This document shows positions 51,216 through 60,868 of a DNA stretch of 64,000 nucleotides, in pieces; positions within the stretch are counted from its first letter, which is position 1; each line of letters starts with the position of its first letter. The notes under the pieces are model-generated. The model was given only the letters and a program-made list of their open reading frames with translations, did no database searches and was not told where the DNA came from. Origin of the DNA: Ilyomonas sp965214235 (GTDB lineage Bacteria > Bacteroidota > Bacteroidia > Chitinophagales > Chitinophagaceae); NCBI GenBank assembly GCA_965214235.1, contig CBDCBH010000003.1:868001-932000 (forward strand), given 5' to 3'. A program made the translations under genes and the position numbers.

Positions 51216-53306
51216 ATGTTGAAAGAAATCCGATGGCTAATTGCTTTATGTTGTTTTTTTCTATCATGCAACAATAGTAACTCTGTTTCTGCAAACAAAA
51301 TTCTGAAGAAAAATTACGAAAAAATCTATCGGCAATATGGCTATTCCGATACCGGCTTTAACAGGATGACTACGCTTTTTGTAAAGAGTTCGGATCAAGA
51401 TATTTCTTCAACCTTGTACTATTACAATTATGCATCGCATTATTACATTAACAGGCAAGATTACCACAGTGCCAGCCAATATGCCGACAGTATGTTGCTG
51501 ATAGTGAACCAGCCCGCACAACAAAACAGCTTACAAAAAGAAAGAGCCATTGCCAATATTAATAAAGCGGATGCGCTGTATTATATGAAGCGTTTTAAAG
51601 ATTGCTACTACTATTATTGCAATGGTATATTAGAAGCCAACGAAGCGAAGGATTCTGCCATTTTTGAAGACTTGAACAGGCATCTTTCTATGTTTATGTT
51701 TGAAGAAGGCAACTATGCAAAAGCTATCTTTTACTATCAGCAATTGCTTGCGTTTTCAACCGCAGGTAATGATAAGTACGAGCAATTAATAAATAACCAG
51801 GGAACGTTGGATAACATTGGTATTTCATTTTTAAAAGAAAAAAAATGGGATAGCGCTATTGTTTATTTTAATGAAGCGATACAAAATATTGAGCAGGCTT
51901 CTCTTATCAAAAAAGATAAACAAAACTTTTGCAGGCTTGCTTTAGGCGTAGTGTACGGAAACTTAGGGCAGGCTTACGTTTTAGCACATCGTTATAACCA
52001 GGCAGAAACGCTGTATAAGAAAAGCATAAGCATTAACATTCAGCCCAGTTTCGCCAACGAAAACGCACTGATAACGCAACAGCACCTGGCTGAATTGTAC
52101 TATGAACAAAACAAGCTTGCACCATTTTATCAAACCTTACAAAACATAAAAAGCGGGTTAGATACCATTGCAAATAATAACGTTATTATACAATGGAATT
52201 ATTTAATGAACCAATATTATGCAGCCATTCATAAGCCGGATAGTGCACTTGTTTATTTAAAAACATATTTACAACTGAAAGAAGAAAACAGTAAGAATAC
52301 AAACACAGTGAGCGAGTCGAACCTGTTTGATCAAATGCAACTGATGCAATCAAAATACAGCATGAATTTATTGAAGAAAGACAATGTAAACAAAGCGGCT
52401 TATTTGTTCATCGCTTGTAGTCTTTTTATACTGGTGCTTACCATTGCTCTTTTGCTTTTTATTCATTCAAAAAAAACAAAGAAAAATGTTCATGAACTTA
52501 CGTTTTTGAATAATGAAATACAACAAAAACAAACCTTGCTGAATGAAACACTGGCTGATTTAGAAAAGCAGAATATTGAAAAGCAACACATTCTTCAGGT
52601 GGTAGCGCACGATTTGCGCAACCCTTTATCAGCAATTCATACGCTGGCTGGTGTTGTGTTGAATGAGTATGAATGTGAAGAAGACAACCGGGAATATTTA
52701 GAGCTGATTCGCAGTGCGTGTATGGAAAGCAACCAGCTCATTAACAGCATACTTGAAATAGCCGAAAATACCGATGTAAAATATAACTATGAGCCGGTTG
52801 ATGTAAACGTGCTGCTTGCTAACAGCACGCAGTTATTAAGCATGAAAGCAAGCGAAAAAAATCAGAGGATTGAATTGATAACATCGCCACAGCAAGGAAT
52901 GATTTACGCCGATATTGAAAAAATGAATCGTGTAGTTGGCAACCTTCTTACCAATGCCATCAAATTCAGTTCCAGCGGCAGTTATATTGAGGTAAGTGCT
53001 TTTATATTTGAACATCATGTGATGATAAGTATAAAAGACAATGGCATAGGTATTCCTGAACAATATCACGATAAAATTTTCAATGCTTTTACCGATGCCA
53101 AACGAGCCGGCACTGAAGGCGAAAAAACATTTGGTTTGGGCTTATCCATTACTAAACAAATTGTTGAAAAACATCATGGTCGTATTTGGTTTGAAAGCGC
53201 TGAAAACAAAGGCACTACTTTCTTTATACAGTTTTCGCGGATGGAAGATGCACTAACACCTTCCGAAGAAAAATATAGAGATCTTACATCGGTGAAAGGT
53301 AGTTAA
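51216..53306 (+). CDS. TPR-containing sensor histidine kinase (lipoprotein-type start)
   Basis: A 696-aa kinase. The N-terminus has a lipobox-like LIALCCFFLSCNN; whether it is processed is uncertain, because a membrane helix also follows. Tetratricopeptide repeats span about 60-340 (ALYYMKRFKDCYYYYCNGIL, FLKEKKWDSAIVYFNEAI, YNQAETLYKKSI). A membrane helix is at about 393-415, then HisKA with VVAHDLRNPLSAIHTLAGVV (His about 463) and HATPase with N-box VVGNLLTNAIKFSSSG and G-box FGLGLSITKQIVEKHHG. No regulator is adjacent, so it is an orphan, possibly working with the NtrC-like protein upstream. Confidence 0.9.
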   Translation: MLKEIRWLIALCCFFLSCNNSNSVSANKILKKNYEKIYRQYGYSDTGFNRMTTLFVKSSDQDISSTLYYYNYASHYYINRQDYHSASQYADSMLLIVNQPAQQNSLQKERAIANINKADALYYMKRFKDCYYYYCNGILEANEAKDSAIFEDLNRHLSMFMFEEGNYAKAIFYYQQLLAFSTAGNDKYEQLINNQGTLDNIGISFLKEKKWDSAIVYFNEAIQNIEQASLIKKDKQNFCRLALGVVYGNLGQAYVLAHRYNQAETLYKKSISINIQPSFANENALITQQHLAELYYEQNKLAPFYQTLQNIKSGLDTIANNNVIIQWNYLMNQYYAAIHKPDSALVYLKTYLQLKEENSKNTNTVSESNLFDQMQLMQSKYSMNLLKKDNVNKAAYLFIACSLFILVLTIALLLFIHSKKTKKNVHELTFLNNEIQQKQTLLNETLADLEKQNIEKQHILQVVAHDLRNPLSAIHTLAGVVLNEYECEEDNREYLELIRSACMESNQLINSILEIAENTDVKYNYEPVDVNVLLANSTQLLSMKASEKNQRIELITSPQQGMIYADIEKMNRVVGNLLTNAIKFSSSGSYIEVSAFIFEHHVMISIKDNGIGIPEQYHDKIFNAFTDAKRAGTEGEKTFGLGLSITKQIVEKHHGRIWFESAENKGTTFFIQFSRMEDALTPSEEKYRDLTSVKGS

Positions 53307-53366
53307 GTGTTCGTTATTGTTAATGGCTTTTATCAGATGATGAATGTTTTTTCGTTTACTGCATAA

Positions 53367-54209
53367 ATGAAAGATTTTTGCTGCATGAAATGGATAAAGC
53401 TTGTTTCTTTTCTGCTTTTGTTTTGTTGTTCTTTTCCGGCGCACAGCCAATATTATTATAACGATATTGTGGCTTTTCAGCAAGCCGCAAAGCGATATTC
53501 CGCCTTAGTTTCAGCACGCATTAAACAAGTGTCGGCAACGAGTTTTGAAAGCAACCAGCCGGTTGATAATTTTAAACTGGAGCAACAAATTTCACCCGAT
53601 GCCCGCACGATTACAATCACATCAACCGACCCTTCTTCCGGCAGTCTTTTAACCATTAATTCTTACAACAACGGCAAACTTGTTCAAACAAAAGACAGTA
53701 GCACCAATGTGTTGAGTGTAGCAAAATATAACTATGATGCTAACGGCAACATCAGCACCATTAATACCACTTCGGATGATGTTTTTATGAACAGCCATTC
53801 TACCGAAATTCATCAATGGATATACAATGAAAACGCACCACAAAAAATGTTGCGGATAAAAGATAAAACCGATACCACAACCGTTACGTTTATTTATGAT
53901 GGAACCAACGTGGCGCAGGAAACCTGGACGCGCAAAGGGCATGTTGCCCAAACATATTATTACTATTACAACACTAAAAACGAGCTTACCGATATTGTTC
54001 GTTTTAATATTCGTGTGCGCAAAATGCTGCCCGATTTTTTGTTTGAATATGATGAATCAGGCCGTGTTTCGCAATTGACGCAGGTGCCCAACGGCAGCAC
54101 CGATTATATGGTTTGGAAATACACTTATAATAATGGATTAAAAACAAAAGAACTGTTGTATAACAAACAGCAACAATTGGTAGGAAGAATTGAATATAAA
54201 TATGAATGA
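53367..54209 (+). CDS. Secreted protein with YD-like repeats, function unknown
   Basis: A 280-aa exported protein with a signal peptide (KWIKLVSFLLLFCCSFPAHS). The mature part has repeated beta segments with tyrosine and aspartate (YNYDANGNISTINTT, FEYDESGRVSQLTQVPNG, YTYNNGLKTKELLYN, RIEYKYE) that resemble the YD repeats of Rhs/teneurin-like proteins, though only a few are present. It is probably a periplasmic or surface protein. The start could be 53367 or 53385, both ATG and in frame; either leaves a signal peptide. It lies just after the TPR kinase. Confidence 0.7.
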   Translation: MKDFCCMKWIKLVSFLLLFCCSFPAHSQYYYNDIVAFQQAAKRYSALVSARIKQVSATSFESNQPVDNFKLEQQISPDARTITITSTDPSSGSLLTINSYNNGKLVQTKDSSTNVLSVAKYNYDANGNISTINTTSDDVFMNSHSTEIHQWIYNENAPQKMLRIKDKTDTTTVTFIYDGTNVAQETWTRKGHVAQTYYYYYNTKNELTDIVRFNIRVRKMLPDFLFEYDESGRVSQLTQVPNGSTDYMVWKYTYNNGLKTKELLYNKQQQLVGRIEYKYE

Positions 54210-54262
54210 AAGCCAAGAGTTGCGAGCTTTGAGCTGCGAGGCTTTAGCTTGCAACTTTTTTG

Positions 54263-54766
54263 CTATAAAAACAAAGCCTTCAGTTCGGCAGCTTCATCGG
54301 GTTTCATTTTGCCGCCTAATATCAATCGCACCTGCCGCCGGCGCAGTGCGCTTTCGTACAACAATTGCTCTTCTTTGGTTTCCGGAACAACAGGCGGCAC
54401 AGATCGGGGCTTGCCATTAGCATCCAAAGCCACGAATGTAAAATAGGCTTCGTTACTTTCGTATTGATGATCATAGTCTTCTCCCCAAACGCGGATATAA
54501 ATTTCCATCGACGTGTTGAAAGCCCTTGTGAGCTTGGCTTCTATGTGTACAAGGTTGCCTAATTTTATTGGCGTTTTAAACGAAATATTGTCAACGCTTG
54601 CCGTCATGCTCGGTCCTTTGCAATGCTTGCTGGCAGCCATCGCGGCAGCAATATCCATCCAGTACATTAATCGTCCGCCCATGAGGTTGCCATAAGTATT
54701 GGTATCGTTGGGCAACACAATTTCATTCATCACTGTAAAGCTTTCTGCAACACGTAAACCTTCCAT
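54263..54766 (-). CDS. Acyl-CoA thioesterase (hotdog fold, YciA-type)
   Basis: A 167-aa hotdog-fold thioesterase that would hydrolyse acyl-CoA. The motif NDTNTYGNLMGGRLMYWMDIAAAMAA (about 20-45) contains the conserved N-x-x-G-x-x-x-G-G helix with the catalytic Asp, and VDNISFKTPIKLGNLVHI is the next conserved strand. The C-terminal acidic-basic tail (LRRRQVRLILGGKMKP) is typical of Bacteroidota versions. I chose ATG 54766; a TTG six codons upstream would overlap the predicted promoter. It stands alone, divergent from the OmpR-type two-component pair. Confidence 0.88.
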   Translation of the reverse strand: MEGLRVAESFTVMNEIVLPNDTNTYGNLMGGRLMYWMDIAAAMAASKHCKGPSMTASVDNISFKTPIKLGNLVHIEAKLTRAFNTSMEIYIRVWGEDYDHQYESNEAYFTFVALDANGKPRSVPPVVPETKEEQLLYESALRRRQVRLILGGKMKPDEAAELKALFL

Positions 54767-54781
54767 ATTTTTATTTGCGGG

Positions 54782-54789
54782 CAAAGATA
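54782..54789 (-). promoter_or_regulatory. Candidate -7 box (TATCTTTG) of the thioesterase gene
   Basis: An exact TAnnTTTG match on the minus strand, 15 bases before ATG 54766; ATTGC about 20 bases further upstream may be the -33 element. Confidence 0.4.
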
Positions 54790-54926
54790 AGCGCAGGGCT
54801 GTTCAGCAATTGAAACTGATAAGCGACTTATAAATCCATTTCATATTATCAGCGTTACTTTGCACAAGGTTTTTATAAAGCAAACAATCATCAATAATTT
54901 CATCATTTCATAATCGAAAAAACTTC

Positions 54927-55904
54927 TTGTCATCCATCAAAACAATAAAAAAACACAAGCTTGCAGTCATCACCATTGCTTATTGGTTCTTGCTCATTTA
55001 TATTGTTGTTGCGCTTGTTTTTTGGTATAAGGAATTGCAGCAGCAAAACCAGCTGATGTACGAATATCGTGTTGAACAATTAAAAAAAGATCAGCCCCAT
55101 TTCCTGCAAAAGTCGTTGTTAATAGAAGATGCCAAACGCCGCAAAACATTGCAGTATATTGGCGAAGGCGCAACGTTTTTATTATTGATTTTGGTAGGCG
55201 CTGTATTTGTATATCGCGCAACACGAAAGCAGTTGCGGTTGTCGCAACAGCAGCAAAATTTTATGATGGCGGTTACGCACGAATTTAAAACGCCCATAGC
55301 CGTTACGCGCCTTAATTTAGAAACGCTGCAAAAACGCAAGCTGGAAGAAGCGCAACAGCAAAGGTTAATTAATAACACGTTGCAGGAAAACAACAGGCTT
55401 AACACATTAACCAATAACATTCTTATTGCTTCGCAATTGGAAGCCGGCGCTTACGAAAAAGGCCAGCAGCGAATTGATATAAGTGCGCTAACAGAAGATG
55501 CAATGAAAGAATACATCAGCCGCTTTCCGCAACGCTGTATTCAATCGCGTATTCAACCCAACATCGAAGTAAATGGTGAAACTACATTGCTGCAACTTCT
55601 CATCAGCAACTTAATGGATAATGCCATTAAATATTCAGGAAAAGAAACGATGGTTGAAGTGAAATTGCAAAAGGAAAACAATCGTATTCTGCTATCGGTA
55701 TCGGATGAAGGCATCGGCATTGCTGATGCTGAAAAAAAGAAAGTGTTCGATAAATTTTATCGTGTGGGCAGCGAGGAAACACGTACTGCAAAAGGCTCTG
55801 GCTTAGGTTTGTTTATTTGCAGGCAAATTGTACAAAGCTTGGGCGGAACAATAAGCATTGCTAACAATATACCAAACGGGAGTATTTTTACAGTGATATT
55901 TTAA
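54927..55904 (+). CDS. Sensor histidine kinase (HisKA, two membrane helices)
   Basis: A 325-aa kinase of the OmpR-partner type. The first helix is at about 12-34 (AVITIAYWFLLIYIVVALVFW), the second at about 73-93 (IGEGATFLLLILVGAVFVY), and a very short outer loop lies between. HisKA has MMAVTHEFKTPIAVTRLNLE (His about 118) and the ATPase domain has ISNLMDNAIKYSGKE and SGLGLFICRQIVQSLGG. There is no ATG near the expected N-terminus, so TTG 54927 is taken. The response regulator gene begins 22 bases after the stop. Confidence 0.9.
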   Translation: MSSIKTIKKHKLAVITIAYWFLLIYIVVALVFWYKELQQQNQLMYEYRVEQLKKDQPHFLQKSLLIEDAKRRKTLQYIGEGATFLLLILVGAVFVYRATRKQLRLSQQQQNFMMAVTHEFKTPIAVTRLNLETLQKRKLEEAQQQRLINNTLQENNRLNTLTNNILIASQLEAGAYEKGQQRIDISALTEDAMKEYISRFPQRCIQSRIQPNIEVNGETTLLQLLISNLMDNAIKYSGKETMVEVKLQKENNRILLSVSDEGIGIADAEKKKVFDKFYRVGSEETRTAKGSGLGLFICRQIVQSLGGTISIANNIPNGSIFTVIF

Positions 55905-55926
55905 GAGAAACATAAACAATTGCACA

Positions 55927-56634
55927 ATGCTGAAAGATACCAAAGGCAATATTTTATTGGTAGAAGATGAAGAAAATTTACACGAGGCCTTAAAGCTGAA
56001 TTTAGAACTGGAAGGGTATGGCATTACCTCGGCTTACACCGGATCGCAGGCTTTAAAAGCTATACAAAATGAGTATTTTGATTTGGTGATTATGGACATT
56101 ATGCTGCCCGAAATAGATGGCATTTCCATCACCGAAAACATACGCATACAACATTTGGATGTACCCGTGTTAATAGTAAGTGCGAAGAACACCGGTGCCG
56201 ACAGAGTGCTGGGTTTGAAGAAAGGTGCCGATGATTACATGACGAAGCCTTTTAATTTAGAAGAACTCATTCTTCGTGTAAACAAATTGATACAAAAAAA
56301 CAAGAAGCTGCAAACCAAAGAACTCATTGGCGACACGTATGAATTCGCTAATAATAAAATTGATTTTAAAGCGCAGGAAACTATAACATGGAATGGCAGC
56401 AAAGTTGAGTTGAGTAAAAAAGAAGCGATGCTGTTAAAACTATTAATTGAAAACAAAGGCGAAGTGGTTACGCGCGAAAAAATCTTACAGGTTGTATGGG
56501 GCTACAATGTGTACCCAACAACCAGAACCATTGATAATTTTATACTCAATTTCCGCAAGTATTTTGAGCCCGACAGCCGCAACCCTGTTCACTTTCATTC
56601 AGTGCGGGGCATGGGTTATAAATACACCGATTAA
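55927..56634 (+). CDS. OmpR/PhoB-family response regulator
   Basis: A 235-aa regulator. REC has EDEE (13-16), Asp57 (VIMDIML) and KP in DDYMTKPFNLEEL. The winged-helix DNA-binding domain ends with TREKILQVVWGYNVYPTTRT, IDNFILNFRKYFEPD and VRGMGYKY, the typical recognition helix and wing. It pairs with the kinase just upstream. The stop codon shares the four bases TTAA (56631-56634) with the stop of the convergent BatD-like gene. Confidence 0.93.
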   Translation: MLKDTKGNILLVEDEENLHEALKLNLELEGYGITSAYTGSQALKAIQNEYFDLVIMDIMLPEIDGISITENIRIQHLDVPVLIVSAKNTGADRVLGLKKGADDYMTKPFNLEELILRVNKLIQKNKKLQTKELIGDTYEFANNKIDFKAQETITWNGSKVELSKKEAMLLKLLIENKGEVVTREKILQVVWGYNVYPTTRTIDNFILNFRKYFEPDSRNPVHFHSVRGMGYKYTD

Positions 56635-58064
56635 ACTGTTGTAAGCTTGTTAATTACATCGCTTATTCCTTCGATGATTTCGTTTCTTATTGCTTCATCT
56701 TCTACCGGCGAATACAGGCTTTGGTTGCATACCAGCAATATGTTTTTGGCTTTGCCTGCAAGCGCCTCATTTTTACTTTTCAACACATTTATCAATATCA
56801 TTTCGTCATCCTGCTTTGGCGATACTGCAAACTGCAAAGCACTTACCAGCAAAGTTTTTGCGTTGGTAAAAAAAGTGGCATTGTCTTCCACTTCGTTCAA
56901 AGCTTGTAACAGCAATCCATAATCTGGTTTTACAAGTGTGTTTTCTTTTACTTCATTTTCTTTTGCGGGTTGTTTTGCAACAGGAATTTCAGCCTTGACA
57001 ACCTTCTTTTGTTTTCGGTTGGTTAGCAGCCAAACTGCAATAACAATTACCGCAATAGCAGGCACAAACCATAAGTATTTCTGGTTAGAAAGATTATCGG
57101 CAACCAACGCAACCGGGTAGTTTGTTTTTACTCTGGTTTTTATCAGCAACGGAATTTCTTTTGTGCTAACCGTTTCAAATTTCTTTAAGTCGGTATTAAA
57201 ATAAGTAAACGAAATTTCAGGTATCGCAGTCCTTCCTTTCTTTGTAATAAGGAATGGAAAAATAAACGTTTTATCACCGCTTTCAGGGAAGTTCAAACGG
57301 TTAATATGCTGGCTGTCGATGGCATCAAAATGCTGACTGTGTTTAGGCCAGTTTACTTTTGGTTCGGTTACCGCCTCAATGTTTCCTGCGCCGGTAATGG
57401 TAACCTGCAAACGGTTGTTTTCGCCCGCCGCAATTTCGGTGCTGTCGGTTTTGGCAGAGATGCTAAACTTGCCGGTGATGCCGCTAAAATTATCCGGCTG
57501 CTCATCGGGCAAAGCGTTTACAACAACTGTGTTTTGTACGCTGCTTACCTCGGCTGAATAGTTTTTTTCAGCATACGGATTCTCAACCGTAGAAAAAGAA
57601 ACCTCATTGCTTATAGTTGCCGGAGGAATAATTAAATCGCCCGCTTGCAATGGAATTAATTGCACTTTTCTAATCAGTTGTACGCGGTAAATAACACCGT
57701 TTTCTTTTACTGTTTGTTCCGGCTCGTCCAGCGATGTCATTTCAATCACGCTGCAATTGCCGAACGCCACTTGCCTGGTTACTTTTGAATGACACGAAAC
57801 CGCCGTGTACAATTGATACGTTACCAATATCGGCTCGCCAACAAAACAATTTTTTTTACTGATGAATGTCTTAATAAAAATGAGGTTACGAATTTTCGTT
57901 TCCGGGCTTTCGCCCCGTTGCAATACCGAATTTTTCTGATATTCTTTTTGCGCTTCCGGCTCATCAAACAACGAAGGCAACTGCGCAGGTTGCGCTATGC
58001 TTTTTACACAACACAAGCCAATTAAAAATGCAATAAAAACAAATGCCTTTCGTCCGGTTCGCAT
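56631..58064 (-). CDS. BatD-like protein (oxygen-tolerance family)
   Basis: A 477-aa exported protein with a signal peptide (MRTGRKAFVFIAFLIGLCCV), two or three beta-rich domains (KTFISKKNCFVGEPILVTYQ; SISAKTDSTEIAAGENNRLQ) and a C-terminal membrane helix (LWFVPAIAVIVIAVWLL, about 348-364) followed by a cytosolic helical tail. This is the BatD layout from the Bacteroides aerotolerance (Bat) system, in which BatD interacts with von Willebrand domain proteins BatA and BatB. No other bat gene is nearby, so it is an orphan copy or a relative. Convergent with the regulator gene with a four-base overlap. Confidence 0.85.
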   Translation of the reverse strand: MRTGRKAFVFIAFLIGLCCVKSIAQPAQLPSLFDEPEAQKEYQKNSVLQRGESPETKIRNLIFIKTFISKKNCFVGEPILVTYQLYTAVSCHSKVTRQVAFGNCSVIEMTSLDEPEQTVKENGVIYRVQLIRKVQLIPLQAGDLIIPPATISNEVSFSTVENPYAEKNYSAEVSSVQNTVVVNALPDEQPDNFSGITGKFSISAKTDSTEIAAGENNRLQVTITGAGNIEAVTEPKVNWPKHSQHFDAIDSQHINRLNFPESGDKTFIFPFLITKKGRTAIPEISFTYFNTDLKKFETVSTKEIPLLIKTRVKTNYPVALVADNLSNQKYLWFVPAIAVIVIAVWLLTNRKQKKVVKAEIPVAKQPAKENEVKENTLVKPDYGLLLQALNEVEDNATFFTNAKTLLVSALQFAVSPKQDDEMILINVLKSKNEALAGKAKNILLVCNQSLYSPVEDEAIRNEIIEGISDVINKLTTV

Positions 58065-58475
58065 AAAAGCAAATTACTCTAAAATTGTGAATGGTGAAAA
58101 GTGAAAGTGAACGGAGAGCAGAATACAAATACAGTTTTATGGTACGAGCTTTTGTAACTCCGGTTATACATCGTTGCGTCGCACTCTTGTACGTTCAGAG
58201 AAGAATTGAGCATTTCAGCGAGTGCTATTTTCAACCGCAGAAAAGTGAGTACGCAAAGTAAAACCTGGAAAGGATAATGTTGATTAAAATTGCCGCACGC
58301 ATCCTTGCAAGGCACGAAGCAATCTGTGTTAAACAATAAAATCTTTTTTGTATGCCGTAAAGCTATCAGCATTATTTACTCATCGTTAACCACTTACAAT
58401 TCATAAACTCGTTTGGCATCAGTCAACAGATTGCCGCGTTCCTCGCAAAGACGAAAAACATTCGCAACTCACCCC
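58065..58475. other. Spacer with two copies of a dispersed repeat
   Basis: No gene is supported. A CACGAAGCAATCTGTG unit at about 58304-58330 and an inverted relative (ACAGATTGCCGCGTTCCTCGC) at about 58427-58447 belong to the same dispersed repeat type as the 28-bp inverted repeat at 23235-23364. Confidence 0.6.
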
Positions 58476-58483
58476 TACATTTG
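58476..58483 (+). promoter_or_regulatory. Candidate -7 box (TACATTTG) of the Gfo/Idh gene
   Basis: An exact TAnnTTTG match 25 bases before ATG 58509, with ATTCG about 17 bases upstream as a weak -33 element. Confidence 0.4.
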
Positions 58484-58508
58484 CCTCTTACAAAAAACGA
58501 TTGAAAAC

Positions 58509-59513
58509 ATGCCGAACAAAATACGCTGGGGCGTTTTAGGATGCGGTCGCATTGCCCGAAAATTTGCTGCCGATTTACAATTGGTTGATGATGCCATTTT
58601 AGTAGCCGCAGGTGCGCGCAGCATTGAATCTGCCAACGCTTTTGCGAAAGACATTCCGGTAACTTACACGCATGGCAGCTACGAAGAATTAGCGCAAAAT
58701 GAAAACGTGGATGTTATTTACATTGCCACGCCGCACAGCGAACATTATAACAATGTGATGCTTTGTTTGGAACACAACAAAGCGGTGCTGTGCGAAAAAG
58801 CGTTTGCTGTAAATTACCGCCAAGCCAAAGCGATGATTGATAAAGCAAAAGAGAAAAAAGTGTTTTTAATGGAAGCGTTGTGGACGAAGTTTTTGCCCAA
58901 TTATCAAACACTGCAAAGCCTGTTGAACGAAAAGAAAATCGGCAACATTAAATCGGTGCTTATCAACTTTGGTTTTGCACCGCAACCGCCCGTTCCGCAA
59001 CGTTTGTTCGATCCTTCATTGGCTGGCGGAACCATGCTTGATATTGGTATTTACAATGTGTTTGCCGCAATGAGTGTGCTTGGCAAACCGGCTACCATTA
59101 AGGCTTTCATGACGCCTGCCAGCACCGGCGTAGATGAGCAATGCACAGTAACATTTTTGTATGAAGATGGCGCGATTGCACAATTGTTTTCAACGTTTGC
59201 TTCTAACCTTGCCACCGAAGCGCACATCAACGGAACGAAGGGTCGCATCAAACTCACGCATCGTTTTTATTCGCCCGATGCAACCATTGAATATTATCCT
59301 GGTCAGCCCGATTCAAAACAAATCATTCCGGTTGAAAGAGGTGGCGGTCATGGCTACCAATATGAAGCGCAGCATGTGTGCGATTGCCTGGGCAATGGCT
59401 TAACAGAAAGCCCGGTGATGACGCACGATGACACCTTGCAGCTGATGGAAGTGTTGGATGAAATTAGAAGACAAGCCGGGATAAAATATAAAGAAGACGA
59501 AGAGACAGCGTAA
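58509..59513 (+). CDS. Gfo/Idh/MocA-family oxidoreductase
   Basis: NAD(P)-dependent sugar or polyol dehydrogenase-like enzyme of 334 aa. It has the Rossmann start RWGVLGCGRIARKFAADL, the VIYIATPHSEHYNN strand and the family EKP-type motif LCEKAFAVN (about 95-103; the usual Lys-Pro is Lys-Ala here), with the alpha+beta substrate domain after residue 120. It probably oxidises or epimerises a sugar. It is placed before a sugar-type MFS gene in the same direction with a 110-base gap, so the two likely serve one carbohydrate. ATG 58509 is chosen because the earlier in-frame ATG has no homology before the Rossmann strand. Confidence 0.88.
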   Translation: MPNKIRWGVLGCGRIARKFAADLQLVDDAILVAAGARSIESANAFAKDIPVTYTHGSYEELAQNENVDVIYIATPHSEHYNNVMLCLEHNKAVLCEKAFAVNYRQAKAMIDKAKEKKVFLMEALWTKFLPNYQTLQSLLNEKKIGNIKSVLINFGFAPQPPVPQRLFDPSLAGGTMLDIGIYNVFAAMSVLGKPATIKAFMTPASTGVDEQCTVTFLYEDGAIAQLFSTFASNLATEAHINGTKGRIKLTHRFYSPDATIEYYPGQPDSKQIIPVERGGGHGYQYEAQHVCDCLGNGLTESPVMTHDDTLQLMEVLDEIRRQAGIKYKEDEETA

Positions 59514-59623
59514 TGAAAATTGCTTTTATAATATTATCCGGCAAATATAATTTGCTCTATATTGCGTCAAACTAATTCTTCTTTCATTTTATACCGATTG
59601 CTTACAATTAAAAATTTATTTTG

Positions 59624-60868
59624 ATGAACAAGAACGTTAATAAAAGCGCTTTGTTTAACGGAAGCTGCTTTGCACTCATCACCACTGCTTTTACTTTTTC
59701 TATCCGCGCAGGCATCCTGCCTCAATTGGGTGAGGCATTTCACATTTCTGACCAACAACTTGGATTTATAAACTCTATGTGGTTTTTAGGCTTTCCTATT
59801 TCCATGATTCTCGGCGGATTATTTTATCATACCATTGGTCCCAAAACCATTATGTCTGTTGCCTTTGTCTGCCATACCATCGGCATCCTGTCAACCATTT
59901 TTGCTGGCGGATACACTACTTTGTTAGTCTCCACACTTTTTATTGGTATTGGAAACGGCTGTACCGAAGCCGCTTGCAACCCGATGATTGCCGACATGTA
60001 TTCGGGCGTGAAGATGCAAAAAATGCTGGGCCGGTTTCACATGTGGTTTCCCGGCGGCATACTGGTAGGCTCACTCATCTCCTACTTCATGACTAAGATG
60101 GGAGCCAGCTGGCAGGCGCAAATGTGGATAACGTTGATACCCACTGTTGCATATGCGGTTTTATTTTTTGGCAAAACGTTTCCAAAAGCGCAAGTGGCAG
60201 AGGCTACTTCTTTCAAGGAAAACTTTAAGGCAATGCTTACTCCGGTGTATATATTCCTGTTTTGCTGCATGGCGCTTACGGCTATTTCGGAGTTTGGTCC
60301 CAGCCAATGGGTAAGAGTGGTATTAGGTGCCAGCGGTGCCAACGCCATGCTCATTTTGGCGCTTACAAATGGCATCTCTGCGGTGGGCAGGTTTTTCGCA
60401 GGCCCAGTGGTGGGGCGCTTAGGACAAACCGGTGTGTTGCTGATGGGAGCCATCTTAGCAACGGTAGGCATTTATTTGTTTAGCAGCGTAACAGGCCCGA
60501 TGGCTTATGTGGCGGCAATTGTATATGCGCTTGGCATTTGTTACTTCTGGCCGGTAATGATTGGTTCGGTGGCATACAGGGTACCGCGCAGCAGTGCGTT
60601 GGGCATGTCCATCGTGGGTGGCGTAGGCATGTTTTCTACCTCCATCTTTCAACCTATTATCGGCGGCTGGATTGATACTGCCCGCGCAGCCAACACCGCC
60701 AAAGGGCTTACTGGAAATGCATTGGAACTAGCCACAGGGCAACAGTCGTTATTAAAAATGATATGCTTTCCTGCCATACTAATCGTGCTGTTTATCATCT
60801 TCTTTATCTGGCAGAAAAATGCGAAGACAGCCGCTACAGAAAGCGAAATGACGATGGCTGTACATTGA
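59624..60868 (+). CDS. MFS transporter (sugar-type)
   Basis: A 414-aa major facilitator with twelve helices, beginning SALFNGSCFALITTAFTFSI. The helix 2-3 loop (GFPISMILGGLFYHTIGPKT) and the later GRFFAGPVVGRLGQTG (about 257-272) match the sugar/MFS group seen beside Gfo/Idh genes in Bacteroidota. The substrate is probably a monosaccharide or sugar acid. ATG 59624 is taken rather than the TTG just before it. Confidence 0.87.
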   Translation: MNKNVNKSALFNGSCFALITTAFTFSIRAGILPQLGEAFHISDQQLGFINSMWFLGFPISMILGGLFYHTIGPKTIMSVAFVCHTIGILSTIFAGGYTTLLVSTLFIGIGNGCTEAACNPMIADMYSGVKMQKMLGRFHMWFPGGILVGSLISYFMTKMGASWQAQMWITLIPTVAYAVLFFGKTFPKAQVAEATSFKENFKAMLTPVYIFLFCCMALTAISEFGPSQWVRVVLGASGANAMLILALTNGISAVGRFFAGPVVGRLGQTGVLLMGAILATVGIYLFSSVTGPMAYVAAIVYALGICYFWPVMIGSVAYRVPRSSALGMSIVGGVGMFSTSIFQPIIGGWIDTARAANTAKGLTGNALELATGQQSLLKMICFPAILIVLFIIFFIWQKNAKTAATESEMTMAVH